Notes: generated from the letters alone by a model not told the origin. Counted from the stretch's first letter, positions 25,573 through 34,702 are shown. The stretch is 64,000 bases of DNA from Bradyrhizobium sp. Y36 (GCF_002531575.1 NZ_NWTI01000003.1:248001-312000), one strand, 5' to 3'. Made by a program: numbers and translations.

Positions 25573-26202
25573 CTAATGCTCGTTGGCACCCAGCATTCCG
25601 AGCCGCTCCGCGATCGAAACCAGCGCTGCAAGCGATTGGACCTGCATCTTTTCCATCACCTGATGGCGATGCGCTTTCACGGTGCGTTCGGTGGTTCCGA
25701 GCTCATGCGCAATCTGCTTGTTGATCCGGCCGCGCACGATGAGGTCGAACACCTGCCGCTCGCGTTGCGTCAGCGTGGCCAGATGAGTTCGAAACGTGTC
25801 GAGCTTGGTGCGCTGGGCGCGCGCGGCCCGCTGTCCCGCCAGAGCCCGCTCGATGGCATCAATCAATTGCTCCGATGATATCGGCTTGGTCAGGAAGTCT
25901 TCCGCCCCCGCCTTGATCGCCCGCACGGTGGTCGGAGTATCGGCGTGCCCGGTCAGGAAGATGATCGGCAGCGTCGAGCCGGATGCGACCAGCCGCGCCT
26001 GCAAATCGGGACCGCTCAATCCGGGGATACGCACGTCCAGCAAAATGCATCCCGCCTGCGCGTCGTCGAGCGAGGAGTCCAGCAACTCCAGCGCCGACGC
26101 ATAGGTCACGACCTCGTAGCCCGCGAGTTTCAGGCGCCGCCCGATTGCCGTCCGAAACGACTCATCGTCGTCAACTACGTGAACCAGACCCGGCACCTTC
26201 AA
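25573..26202 (-). CDS. FixJ/NarL-type response regulator
   Basis: A 209-residue regulator with an N-terminal receiver (VHVVDDDESF, phospho-acceptor Asp56 in ILLDVRIPG, Lys in DFLTKPIS). A short linker leads to a LuxR-type helix-turn-helix (LTQRERQVFDLIVRGRINKQ, IAHELGTTERTVKAHR). This is the FixJ/TodT layout. In rhizobia FixJ activates fixK under low oxygen. Here a FixK-like gene lies 300 bp away in the opposite direction, so the pair may be a local FixJ-FixK-type module. No FixL-like heme sensor is in the window; the kinase at 9054 is one possible partner. Confidence 0.93.
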   Translation of the reverse strand: MKVPGLVHVVDDDESFRTAIGRRLKLAGYEVVTYASALELLDSSLDDAQAGCILLDVRIPGLSGPDLQARLVASGSTLPIIFLTGHADTPTTVRAIKAGAEDFLTKPISSEQLIDAIERALAGQRAARAQRTKLDTFRTHLATLTQRERQVFDLIVRGRINKQIAHELGTTERTVKAHRHQVMEKMQVQSLAALVSIAERLGMLGANEH

Positions 26203-26502
26203 CCTCTCGACCAGTTCCAGCGAAGCTCATCGACGGCCCCGCTCTGCAAAGTCCATCTCCGACAGTCTGCGAATCGGAATTTCGGCACGCAATGAGCCAA
26301 ATCTCCGGGGGCAGCAGCGACTTCTCATTCCACGCACCAAGCTCCGGGGCTGCCCCTTGGTACAATGAACCTAGGGACAATGGATTGGAATACCGCCTTG
26401 GTCGAAAATCAACCTCGGCGGGAGCGGGACAGCGCGGCGTATTCCCGGCTTGGAAATATATCGTCCGACGGATCAATTCGGCGATGAGTTGAGGGTTTTG
26501 CC
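26203..26502. other. Divergent intergenic region between FixJ-like and FixK-like genes
   Basis: 300 bp without a credible gene, more AT-rich by eye than the coding DNA. It must hold the promoters for both divergent regulator genes. I saw no TTGA-N6-TCAA box here, so FixK-type autoregulation is not indicated. Confidence 0.5.
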
Positions 26503-27186
26503 ATGTTTGTTCGCATCACCACCGATTCCGCACTGCGCCCCAATTCCCTCCGCGACCTCGGAATGACCAGCGATTCAAGGGCGCTCGTCAATTTGAGCGA
26601 ATTTTCTTACAGAAAGGGAACAGAGATTTACGGTGAGAAGGAGCCCGCCGAATACGTCTATCAGGTCAAGGCTGGCGCCGTCCGAAGCTACAAGCTGCTG
26701 TCGGACGGCCGCAGGCAGATCGGAGCATTCCACCTCAGCGGCGATATTTTCGGCCTCGAGAACGGCGCCGAGCACCGGTTCACGACGGAAGCGGTCGTCG
26801 ACACCACGGTGCGCCTGATCAAGCGGCAGAGTCTCGAAACGGTGGCCGAGAGCGATGCAATGGTGGCCAAGAACCTGCTCAGCATGACCACGACCAATCT
26901 CCAGCATGCTGAAGACCACATGCTGCTGCTTGGCCGCAAGACCTCGTTGGAGCGGGTCGCGGCGTTCCTGCTCGAAATGGACAAGCGGCTGACGGCGGCG
27001 GGCGTCATGGCGCTCCCGATGTCGCGGCGCGATATCGCGGACTATCTCGGCCTGACGCTGGAGACGGTCTCGCGCGCCCTGTCGCGCCTGCACGAGCTCG
27101 GCGTCCTCGGCTTCATCGGCAACACCCAGCGTCAGATCGTGTTGCTCGACCGGACCCAGCTCGCCGGCCTCGATCTTCAATCTTGA
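26503..27186 (+). CDS. FixK-type Crp/Fnr transcription regulator
   Basis: A 227-residue Crp/Fnr protein. A cyclic-nucleotide-binding-like sensor (YQVKAGAVRSYKLLSDGRRQ, IGAFHLSGDIFGLE) leads to a dimerisation helix (LGRKTSLERVAAFLLEMDKR) and a DNA-binding winged helix (MSRRDIADYLGLTLETVSRA). The recognition helix carries the ExxSR signature (ETVSR) that in FNR and FixK reads TTGA half-sites. The protein has no cysteine, so it cannot hold FNR's iron-sulfur cluster and should be FixK-like, controlled at the level of its expression. Six boxes of the type it should bind lie in the surrounding 20 kb. The ATG at 26503 has a GAGGG site 8 bp upstream. Confidence 0.94.
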   Translation: MFVRITTDSALRPNSLRDLGMTSDSRALVNLSEFSYRKGTEIYGEKEPAEYVYQVKAGAVRSYKLLSDGRRQIGAFHLSGDIFGLENGAEHRFTTEAVVDTTVRLIKRQSLETVAESDAMVAKNLLSMTTTNLQHAEDHMLLLGRKTSLERVAAFLLEMDKRLTAAGVMALPMSRRDIADYLGLTLETVSRALSRLHELGVLGFIGNTQRQIVLLDRTQLAGLDLQS

Positions 27187-27194
27187 ACGGAACG

Positions 27195-27219
27195 CCGATC
27201 GCGGTCGACCACCGATCGG
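27195..27219. terminator. Inverted repeat between convergent FixK-like and channel genes
   Basis: CCGATCG (27195-27201) and CGATCGG (27213-27219) form a 7-bp stem around an 11-nt loop that itself contains GGTCGACC. It lies 8 bp after the regulator stop and 16 bp before the stop of the convergent gene, a position suited to a two-way terminator. There is no T-run. Confidence 0.45.
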
Positions 27220-27235
27220 GAGCTCTGCGGCCTCG

Positions 27236-27691
27236 TCAGATCTGGCGTGAACCTGGGCCGGGCGCTTCGGTCAGTCCGAGATGCTCGAGCGTCTTGCGCA
27301 GCACCTCGAAAAGAATGGCGGCGGACCAGCCGAACAGCAGGACGCCATTCATGGCGGTCAATGGGCCGATCAGCCGCCATTCGCTGACCGGCGTGATGTC
27401 GCCGTAGCCGAGCGTGGTGTAGTTGACGAAAGCGAAGTAGAGCAAGTCACTGCCTGCAGCGGCAGCCCGGACGATCTCGTAGATCGCGGCCCAGGTCAGG
27501 ACTTCCGACATGTGCGCAAGCATCAGCACCACGGCGGTTGCGATCATGACGCCCATCAAGTGCAATCTCGGTCGCCTGGTATGACGCAGACCCGCGCTGC
27601 GCGCGATCCCGACGGCAACCACCGTCACGAGCGCGTGAATCCCGATATTGATCACGCTCACTAGCGTGCCGACGAGAAACTGCAGCATCAT
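27236..27691 (-). CDS. Two-helix ion channel protein (potassium-channel pore)
   Basis: A 151-residue membrane protein with hydrophobic segments before and after a pore loop. The loop holds VNYTTLGYGDITP, whose TLGYGD matches the potassium-selectivity filter of Ion_trans_2 channels. An N-terminal pair of helices (LVGTLVSVINIGIHALVTVV, MIATAVVLMLAHMSEVLTWA) precedes the pore. There is no RCK or ligand-binding domain. The ATG at 27691 is preferred: the longer frame begins at 27763, only 9 bp from the FixK/FNR box, leaving no room for a promoter. K+ selectivity is inferred from the filter. Confidence 0.9.
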   Translation of the reverse strand: MMLQFLVGTLVSVINIGIHALVTVVAVGIARSAGLRHTRRPRLHLMGVMIATAVVLMLAHMSEVLTWAAIYEIVRAAAAGSDLLYFAFVNYTTLGYGDITPVSEWRLIGPLTAMNGVLLFGWSAAILFEVLRKTLEHLGLTEAPGPGSRQI

Positions 27692-27771
27692 GGTAATAAC
27701 CCAGACGTCATATTGCCCCCGGCTGCCTTGATCCGCACGCCACACTCGGCGCCAATCGACCATTGCAACGG

Positions 27772-27785
27772 TTGATCCAGGTCAA
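27772..27785. promoter_or_regulatory. FixK/FNR box upstream of ion channel gene
   Basis: TTGATCCAGGTCAA fits TTGA-N6-TCAA. The centre is about 88 bp from the channel ATG at 27691, giving a leader of about 46 nt if centred at -41.5. On the other side the nearest gene ends towards it (27853), so the box serves the channel only. Confidence 0.77.
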
Positions 27786-27852
27786 TGGAGCTTCAACGAA
27801 CGCGATGTCTCGCCACGGAGCCGGTGGTAGCTCGCACGCGCCCGGCGCGATC

Positions 27853-28848
27853 TCAGCCGCGCTTGAGCCCGATCGACCTGACGATGGGAGTAAGGCGAGC
27901 CAGCTCGTCCTCGACCAGGCGCTGAAATTTGTCGGGGCCCGAATCGAGGTCCGGCTCCAGACCCTGGGAACGATAGCCCTCCTGCAAATGAGGATCGTTC
28001 ATCGCCGTGCGTGTCGCCGCGGCGATCCGCTCCACGATCGCATCCGGGGTCGCTCTCGGAGCGAACAAGCCAAACCAGCCGGCATATCCGAGGCCCGGCA
28101 TGCCTTCCTCGATCACCGTCGGAATCTCCGGCGCGCCGCTCAACCGATGATCGCTCGTCACCGCGATCAGCCGCAGCTTGCCCGCAGAGTGCAGTTGCAG
28201 GATCTGGCTCGACACCACGGCGATCACCGAAGAAATCTGTCCACTCACCAGGTCGTTGGTCGCGGGCCCCATGCCCCGATAGGGAACGTGGACGAAATCC
28301 GCCGCAAGGCCGGATTGCTGCCTGAACATCTCTCCGATGAGATGATTGCCGGTGCCGACGCCCGGAGTGCCGTAGGAAAGCTTGCCCGGATTGGCCCTGG
28401 CAAAAGCTATCAGTTGCCTCAGGTCGTTGACCGGCAAGGAAGGATGGACCGCGAATGCGAGCGTGCTGGTGATCAGCCGGTAGATGGCGCGGAAGTCGCG
28501 AACCCCGTCGTAGGCCGGCTGCGCCGAGGACAACGGAATCATCACCTGCGTGCTGCCATTCCCGAGCAGAAGCGAATAGCCGTCGGGCGCGCTCTGCGCC
28601 ACCGCGGCGGAGCCGATCGCGCCGCCCGCGCCGCCGATGTTCTCGACATAGATCGGCCCTAGCAGCGGGGCGACCCTGTCGGCCCAGGGACGGCCAATCT
28701 GATCGCCTGCGGCGCCGGCCGTATAAGGAATGACCAGCCGGATGGGCCGGACGGGGTAATCGTCAGCGGCTGCGCCACCGGGCCAGGCGGCCAGCGCCGC
28801 CATCCGGGCCGCCTTATCAAGCAGTTCTCGTCGCGAGAGGAGCGTCAT
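27853..28848 (-). CDS. Bug (TctC) family periplasmic binding protein
   Basis: A 331-residue solute-binding protein of the tripartite tricarboxylate (TTT) family. The start MTLLSRRELLDKAARMAALA includes a twin-Arg-like signal. The mature part has the family markers YPVRPIRLVIPYTAGAAGDQ, VENIGGAGGAIGSAAVAQSA and DGYSLLLGNGSTQ. TTT proteins bind carboxylates such as citrate or aromatic acids. No TctA/TctB membrane genes are nearby, so it is an orphan, as is common in beta- and alphaproteobacteria. The ATG at 28848 is chosen by the signal peptide. The ligand is unknown. Confidence 0.92.
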   Translation of the reverse strand: MTLLSRRELLDKAARMAALAAWPGGAAADDYPVRPIRLVIPYTAGAAGDQIGRPWADRVAPLLGPIYVENIGGAGGAIGSAAVAQSAPDGYSLLLGNGSTQVMIPLSSAQPAYDGVRDFRAIYRLITSTLAFAVHPSLPVNDLRQLIAFARANPGKLSYGTPGVGTGNHLIGEMFRQQSGLAADFVHVPYRGMGPATNDLVSGQISSVIAVVSSQILQLHSAGKLRLIAVTSDHRLSGAPEIPTVIEEGMPGLGYAGWFGLFAPRATPDAIVERIAAATRTAMNDPHLQEGYRSQGLEPDLDSGPDKFQRLVEDELARLTPIVRSIGLKRG

Positions 28849-29058
28849 TGGCTGCGAATTCGGGACCGTGGTGAGCGTGCGACACGATTGTGGAGGCCGG
28901 GCGGCTCCGGGACTTAAGGATTTGGTAACGATACCAACGCGATTGCGCACATTAATGCAAATCGCACGCCGCCGGTGTCTAGCCCGAAACGACCCTGCTA
29001 TAAAGCGCAGCTACGGCTCGATCGATCTTCGCGAATTGTCCGGTTTCCTTGATTGCGC

Positions 29059-30195
29059 ATGAACAAGCCCAGCAACACGTTCGACGTCGGCATCGAGCCA
29101 TCGTTCGATTTTCTGTCTCCGGAATATGCCGAGCTGTTCGATCGCTCGGCGGCCACCGCGTTTCAGCATCCGATCTGGCTGCACAGCCTCTATGCCCGGC
29201 TTGCCTCGAATGCCGGTGCAACACCTCTGGTCGTAGTCGTCCGCCACCGCACAACGGGGGCCCTCGCGATGGTGCTGCCCCTGCTCCGGATCCGGCGTGG
29301 TCCGATCCGGACCGTCGAGTTCGCCGACCTGCGCGTCTCGGACTATCTGGCACCGGTCTGCAGCCTAGAGGTGTTTTCGCAACTGCTCGACGATGCGGCA
29401 GCGTGCGCGGAGATCCGGCGCCTCGTTCGCCCCTTTGACCTGCTGCGCATGACCAAGCTGCCCGACGCGCGGCTTCCGATCGAAAACCTCCTGGCGGCAT
29501 CCCGCCGCGTCTCGATGGACACCAATGCCTATGCGACGGTTCTCGTCGCACCGTACGAGCAATGGCGGGCCAGCGCGATCGATCGTTCCTATCAGAAGGA
29601 GCTCGCGAAGAAATATCGCCAGCTCCAGAAGAAGGGCGAGCTGAGCTTCTCATGCTGCAACGACAGCGCCACCTTGCTCGAAGCGCTGGAAGTGATGAAG
29701 AAGTTTCGCGGTCCGCGCTTTCAGGCGCAGGGCGACGGAGACCTGCTTCAGCGTCCGGAGTATTTCGGCTTCTATTCCGACGTCGCGCTCCGTGGCCTCG
29801 GCAGCTTTGTGCGCCTCTATGCCATGAAGATGGACGGCGAGGTGATCGCCGCCGTGCTCGGACTGTGCCATCGGGGCAGCTTCCTCATCATCATGAGCGC
29901 CTTCGACATTGCCGGCTACAAGAGCCAGTCCCTGGGCGCACTGATGTTCGAGCAGGTGGCGCGCGATTGCATCGAGCGCGGAGACCAGATGCTCGACTTC
30001 ACCATCGGCGACGAGCCCTACAAGAAGCTGTTCGGCGGGCAGCCTTCGCCGATGTGGGCGGTCACGCAGGTCGGCAGCACCGCAGGGTCGATCGCGCTGT
30101 TTGCGCTGAAGCAGGCGCCCTGGCTGAAGCTGGCGGCCAAGCGGCTATCGGATTTGCGGCTGCTGCCCGCCCGCACCCCGACACCTACGCGCTGA
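29059..30195 (+). CDS. GNAT-fold acetyltransferase, CelD/FemAB-like
   Basis: A 378-residue soluble protein of the CelD/BcsL-like double-GNAT group often found in polysaccharide gene clusters. Markers are FQHPIWLHSLYARLASNAG near the N terminus, the charged RSYQKELAKKYRQLQKKGEL segment, VRLYAMKMDGEVIAAVLGL and a C-terminal LDFTIGDEPYKKLFGG. The last of these is typical of this family. The likely role is acyl transfer in exopolysaccharide or cell-surface glycan synthesis. It stands at the left edge of a small group with a flippase and a glycosyltransferase. A TTG at 29053 would add two residues; the ATG at 29059 is preferred. Confidence 0.87.
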   Translation: MNKPSNTFDVGIEPSFDFLSPEYAELFDRSAATAFQHPIWLHSLYARLASNAGATPLVVVVRHRTTGALAMVLPLLRIRRGPIRTVEFADLRVSDYLAPVCSLEVFSQLLDDAAACAEIRRLVRPFDLLRMTKLPDARLPIENLLAASRRVSMDTNAYATVLVAPYEQWRASAIDRSYQKELAKKYRQLQKKGELSFSCCNDSATLLEALEVMKKFRGPRFQAQGDGDLLQRPEYFGFYSDVALRGLGSFVRLYAMKMDGEVIAAVLGLCHRGSFLIIMSAFDIAGYKSQSLGALMFEQVARDCIERGDQMLDFTIGDEPYKKLFGGQPSPMWAVTQVGSTAGSIALFALKQAPWLKLAAKRLSDLRLLPARTPTPTR

Positions 30196-30223
30196 TCCGG
30201 CGGCGGACGAAGACGCGCACATC

Positions 30224-31447
30224 TCAGGCGCGCAGCGCGCCGCGGACGCGCCCAAGCCAGCCCGGATGCATCTGATCGACACGGTGCGCCAGGCTGCGCC
30301 GCAGGAAGTGCAGCCGGCGCCGGACATCCCAGCCGATATCATCGCGCGACGTCAGGGCCTGGCGGAAGCGCGCCATCTTCAGCGACTGCTGATCCGCCGC
30401 GACCTTGTCGCGGTCGGAATAGAACTGCGAGATCTTGTCCAGGCCCATGCCGGGAGTCGCGAGCCATTTCGGCGCATATTCGGTGCACAGGCGATCGACG
30501 TCCACCAGCAGGCGTGCGACGCCTGTGCCGGCCGCGGGACAATTGGTCTGGGAGGCGTCGCCGATCAGGGCGATTCCGGGCTGAAGATGTCCCTCGACGA
30601 CGGTCAGGTCCATTACCCAGTTCTGGACCTTGTCGATGACGCGGAAGTCGCCGAGATAGGTCCGCAGTCCCGGCAGCAGACGCAAGACCGTCGCTTCCGG
30701 CTCGCGACGCAGCTCGCGCATGATCGGATCGGTCGGGTCGCGGAACATGAAGAGATTGGCGCGCATGCCGGCGCGAACGGGGAACAGGCTGAGATAGTCG
30801 ATGCCGTCCGCCGTGCGCTCGCCATAGCAGGTCAACGCCTCGAAATCGAACGGGCGGCCGTCTTGGCTGGCAATCGTGAAACCAAACGACACCGAGTGGC
30901 GTTCGGCCAGAATCCGTCGCTTGATACCGAGCTTGTATCCGAGAGCCGTCGCCATGCCGGTCGCGAGCACGACGAGACGCGCGGTCACGCGCCGTCCCGA
31001 GGCCAGCTCGAGATGCTGGACGTCGTCGCTGCTGCTGATCGCGGTGACCTCGTCGACGATCAGGCGCGACGGGTCAGGTATCTGGCTGCGCGCCATCGCG
31101 ACGAGATCTGCATAGGGAAACCCATAAGCCTGGCCGACGCTGACATCGACCACCTTGCCTTCCCGGATGTTGAGCACCTGATCGTATCGGCAAGCGATGG
31201 TCTCGAGCGCGTTGAAGAAACCCAGCTTGCGCAACAACTCCAGTTGATGGCCACCGATCTTCTCGACCCGGAATTCGTCCGGTTGAACCGCGCGCTTCTC
31301 GATCAGGGCGACGCGATGCCCTGCCCGCGCCAGCACCGCAGCCGCAAGCGATCCTGCAAGGCCGCCGCCGACGATCGCGATGTCCGCAACGGTACGCGCA
31401 GGTTCAGCTGCGGCATTCGGCTCGGTCACGGTTCTATCCGCCGTCAT
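30224..31447 (-). CDS. FAD-dependent oxidoreductase (geranylgeranyl reductase-like)
   Basis: A 407-residue flavoprotein. The dinucleotide-binding motif ADIAIVGGGLAGSLAAAVLA is near residues 22-41, the GD motif is in PGIALIGDASQTNCPAAGTG, and VLATGMATALGYKLGI lies between. This is the p-hydroxybenzoate hydroxylase/geranylgeranyl-reductase fold. The reaction is unknown. It is convergent with the CelD-like acetyltransferase (28 bp between stops). The ATG at 31447 has GGGAGC upstream; the longer frame needs a TTG. Its place beside envelope genes suggests lipid or isoprenoid modification, which is inference. Confidence 0.87.
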   Translation of the reverse strand: MTADRTVTEPNAAAEPARTVADIAIVGGGLAGSLAAAVLARAGHRVALIEKRAVQPDEFRVEKIGGHQLELLRKLGFFNALETIACRYDQVLNIREGKVVDVSVGQAYGFPYADLVAMARSQIPDPSRLIVDEVTAISSSDDVQHLELASGRRVTARLVVLATGMATALGYKLGIKRRILAERHSVSFGFTIASQDGRPFDFEALTCYGERTADGIDYLSLFPVRAGMRANLFMFRDPTDPIMRELRREPEATVLRLLPGLRTYLGDFRVIDKVQNWVMDLTVVEGHLQPGIALIGDASQTNCPAAGTGVARLLVDVDRLCTEYAPKWLATPGMGLDKISQFYSDRDKVAADQQSLKMARFRQALTSRDDIGWDVRRRLHFLRRSLAHRVDQMHPGWLGRVRGALRA

Positions 31448-31913
31448 GATCTGGGCTCCCACGGTCAACTAAAGTCGCACGTGCAATTCTCCCGCCTGAT
31501 CTCGCATCGCAGGGCCAAATGCGATGATTTCTCGATATCGAGGTTAACGAGCGGGAGGGCCGGTCCTTCCAGCGACGGCCGGCACGTCTCTTGCTGGGGA
31601 ATCTCCGTCAATGGCGGCTTTTGACAGCGTGGCGGCCGATTCCGGCGAGCCGTTCCGCAGGCAAACCGCAGATCTCTCCTTCCCGGCCGTCGTCGCCACG
31701 CTGCGCGACCGGTCGATCCGAACCGCGCCTTGCTCTAATTGGGACAATGGGGACGACGATGTTCCACAGTGAGGCAACCGGTTTCACCGCGGTATCGTCA
31801 TCGCCGGCGGGATCCTGGACGACGCCCATTAACACTCGGGGTTTTTCGGCATGCTAGGTTGTCGTCCGTACCGGAACATGTCTCGCCGGGAGAGAGCAGC
31901 TCCTTAGATTTCC
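31448..31913. other. Divergent intergenic region, flavoprotein / flippase
   Basis: About 465 bp with no reading frame that looks real on either strand and no RNA gene I can identify. It should carry both promoters. The length leaves room for a small RNA, but no structure stands out. Confidence 0.4.
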
Positions 31914-33260
31914 ATGATCGAATCCATCCTCCAGCTATTGCGGCGTGACGTCACGCGCGGTGTTGTCGGTACCATCCTTCTCAAGGTCGGTAGCGGCGCG
32001 CTCGCGTTTGCGCTGTTCTCGCTGGCGGCACGAACGATGTCGCCCGACGGCTTCGGTATCTTTGCGACCTGGCTTTCGGTTGCGCAGATCGCCGCCGTCA
32101 TCGGACTGGTCGGGCAGGAATCATTGCTGGTGCGCTTCCTGAACGAATACCAGGTCGGCGAGCGGCCGGACCTCACCAAAGGCGTCCTGCTGTCGAGCTT
32201 CAAGATCACCTCGGTCGCCATGCTGATCGTCATTGTCGGCATCGCCGTCGCGGCGAACATGAGAGGCGACTGGTGGGTGCTGATCCTCGCAGTGTCGGCC
32301 TACACGGCGGTGAACGCCGGCGTGATGCTCGGCAGCCAGGTCGCACGCTCGTTGGTCAGCATCCTCATGGGCGAGGGAAATCGCGAGTTCTTCTGGCGGG
32401 TCATCGTCGTCCTCTTCCTGCTCGTCATGCTGCTCGCGCACCGGAAGCTTGATCCCGCCGAGTTGTTCGCGGTGATGACCATTGCCATGTCCGTCAGCCT
32501 CGCGGCGCAGATCATCTCGATCGCGCGCGTGCTGCCTGATCTGCGCGGCACGGCTGCGCGTTCCGAAACATCCCGCTGGAACTCGAGCGCCCTTCACTTC
32601 TGGCTCGCATCCATCCTCGAGGTCGCCAACCAGTATTTCGACGTCATCCTGGTTTACTGGATGCTCGACCCAACGACGGCGGGAATCTATTTTGCCGCCT
32701 CGCGCCTCGCCAACATCTTCGCCATGGTGTCGGCGGCATTGTACACGTTCGGCGCGCGCCGGCTTCCCTCGCTGTATTTCAGCAAGAACCATCTGGAGTT
32801 CGAACGAACGCTGCGGTTGATGGCGGAAGTGACCGCGCTTTGCGTGGCCGCCGGGCTCGCCACCGTCTGGGTCGGCGGCCCCTATCTCCTCAACCTGTTC
32901 GGACCTCATTTCACCGAGCAGCATTCGGTCCTGATCGTGCTCGCAATCGGAACCGCCATCCAGGCCGCTGGCGGCCCGTCCGCTGCGATCCTGCAGCTGA
33001 CCGGCCACGAACGGATCTATGTTCCCGTCGTCGCCGCCAACGTCGCGCTGCGGCTCGCTGGATTTCTCGTCCTCATTCCCTGGCTCGGCGTGCTCGGCGC
33101 GGCGATTTCCGCCACGGCGTCGCTGGCGCTCGCCACCATTGCGCTGAACGTCCTCTGCCGCCGGCGGACGGGCGTGGATCCTTCAATCCTCGTGCTTTTG
33201 CGCTTCGGCGCCTTGAAGCGCGGCAAATATGCCGTCCGCGGCGCCGACTCCGGTGAATAG
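31914..33260 (+). CDS. Wzx-like polysaccharide/lipid flippase
   Basis: A 448-residue polytopic protein with about 12-14 hydrophobic helices and the MATE/MOP-superfamily pattern. It opens with TRGVVGTILLKVGSGALAFA and FSLAARTMSPDGFGIFATWL, the typical first two helices of Wzx/PST flippases. A mid-protein FDVILVYWMLDPTTAGIYFA and a C-terminal GFLVLIPWLGVLGAAISATA follow. It probably flips a lipid-linked glycan across the inner membrane. A glycosyltransferase and a GINT1-like protein follow in the same direction, 240 bp downstream. Confidence 0.9.
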   Translation: MIESILQLLRRDVTRGVVGTILLKVGSGALAFALFSLAARTMSPDGFGIFATWLSVAQIAAVIGLVGQESLLVRFLNEYQVGERPDLTKGVLLSSFKITSVAMLIVIVGIAVAANMRGDWWVLILAVSAYTAVNAGVMLGSQVARSLVSILMGEGNREFFWRVIVVLFLLVMLLAHRKLDPAELFAVMTIAMSVSLAAQIISIARVLPDLRGTAARSETSRWNSSALHFWLASILEVANQYFDVILVYWMLDPTTAGIYFAASRLANIFAMVSAALYTFGARRLPSLYFSKNHLEFERTLRLMAEVTALCVAAGLATVWVGGPYLLNLFGPHFTEQHSVLIVLAIGTAIQAAGGPSAAILQLTGHERIYVPVVAANVALRLAGFLVLIPWLGVLGAAISATASLALATIALNVLCRRRTGVDPSILVLLRFGALKRGKYAVRGADSGE

Positions 33261-33498
33261 TCCGCAATCGCGGCGTCGCTCTGCAGCCCTTGGCCGTACG
33301 TCTGCGCCGCGCAAGTCCGATTGGTTAACGCGCTTCCCGCGCAGCGTGCGGGAAGCGGTCGAATGGCTGCGCGAACGATCTCGACAGCCGAGCCGTGCAT
33401 TAACTCCGTTTGTTTCTAGCCGGTGTTCGCACGATGCCTGCATGATAGGTACGGTGCTAAGAAGGTGAAGATTTCGTTTCTCTAGCGGGTCGGGATCC

Positions 33499-34674
33499 GT
33501 GCTCCACTATCAGCCGAACAAGGAATTGGGCGAGACGACCGCGACATCACCCGCGGGGCCGAATGGCCGTGGGCCGAAGCTGCACGTGCTTCTCGCGCAG
33601 ACCCAGGCCGAGAACGCCGGCGCGCAGGAGATCTCGAGGCTGCTCGGCGCCGGGCTGACCGCGCGCGGCTACCGCGTCACCAATCTGTTCTTCTTCCGCA
33701 AGTCGGACTCCTTCGACGAGCCGCCCGATACGCTCTACTGCGCGCCGAGCCGGCCGGGAAATCCGCTGGCGCTGCTGCGGATGCTGTGGATGCTCGGGCG
33801 TCATGTCAGGACGATCAGGCCCGACGCCGTTCTGACATTCCAGCATTTCGGCAACGTCATCGGCGCCGGCGTGACGCGCCTCGTCAGCCGCGCACCTGTC
33901 ATCGCCAATCAGGTTTCATCCGCGCTGTCGATGAGCTGGCCGGTTCGTACCGCCGACATCGTGATGGGCAGCGTCGGCTTCTTCGACTGCATCACGCTCA
34001 ATTCGAAGGACATGGAGCGCGAATATTCGGGCTATCCCGCTGCCTACCGGTCGCGCATGGTGCATGTGCCGCACGGCTTCGACGACAAGGCCCTCACCCT
34101 GTCGAAAGAGGCCGCACGGCAACGATTCGACTTGCCGCCGGACCGCGTCCTGCTTGGCTGCGCGGCAAGGCTGCATCCGCACAAGCGACTCGATGCGGCC
34201 ATTCGTCTGCTGCCGGACGAGCCGTCCTGGCATCTCGCGCTCGCCGGCCAGGGCGCCGACGAAGCCCGGCTGAGGCGGCTGGCGAACGAGTTGAAGGTGT
34301 CGGACAGGCTGCATCTGCTCGGGGAAATCCCCCCGAGCCGGATGGCGGACTTTCTCGCCTGCCTGGACGTGTTCGTGTTCCCGACCCAGGCTGAGACTTT
34401 CGGTCTGGCTGCGGTCGAAGCCGCGAACGCCGGTGTCCCCTCGGTCGTCACCGATCTTCCCGTCCTGCGCGAAGTGTTGTCTTACGAAGGCAAGCCGACG
34501 GCCCTCTTCGTCGACGCCTCCGATCATGCGAAGCTGTCGGCGGCCGTCTCCAGGCTGCTGACGGACCGGCATTTGAGCGACGAGCTGCGACAAAACGCCA
34601 AAGGCCTGCGGTTGCGCTATTCGGTAGATGCCATGGTGGAGGAATACGTTCGAATTCTCGGCCAGGTCCTCTGA
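33499..34674 (+). CDS. GT4-type glycosyltransferase
   Basis: A 391-residue GT-B glycosyltransferase. The N-terminal half has QTQAENAGAQEISRLLGAGL and the C-terminal half the GT4 donor site (LGCAARLHPHKRLDAAIRLL, HLLGEIPPSRMADFLACLDV). The EX7E-type motif is in FPTQAETFGLAAVEAANAG. Start is a GTG at 33499 behind a GGG-rich stretch; no ATG fits. It follows the flippase gene and precedes the GINT1-like gene by 28 bp, so it likely adds a sugar to the same surface glycan or glycolipid. Sugar specificity is unknown. Confidence 0.92.
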   Translation: MLHYQPNKELGETTATSPAGPNGRGPKLHVLLAQTQAENAGAQEISRLLGAGLTARGYRVTNLFFFRKSDSFDEPPDTLYCAPSRPGNPLALLRMLWMLGRHVRTIRPDAVLTFQHFGNVIGAGVTRLVSRAPVIANQVSSALSMSWPVRTADIVMGSVGFFDCITLNSKDMEREYSGYPAAYRSRMVHVPHGFDDKALTLSKEAARQRFDLPPDRVLLGCAARLHPHKRLDAAIRLLPDEPSWHLALAGQGADEARLRRLANELKVSDRLHLLGEIPPSRMADFLACLDVFVFPTQAETFGLAAVEAANAGVPSVVTDLPVLREVLSYEGKPTALFVDASDHAKLSAAVSRLLTDRHLSDELRQNAKGLRLRYSVDAMVEEYVRILGQVL

Positions 34675-34702
34675 CCGGACGATTGGAATAGATGGGCTCG
34701 AC

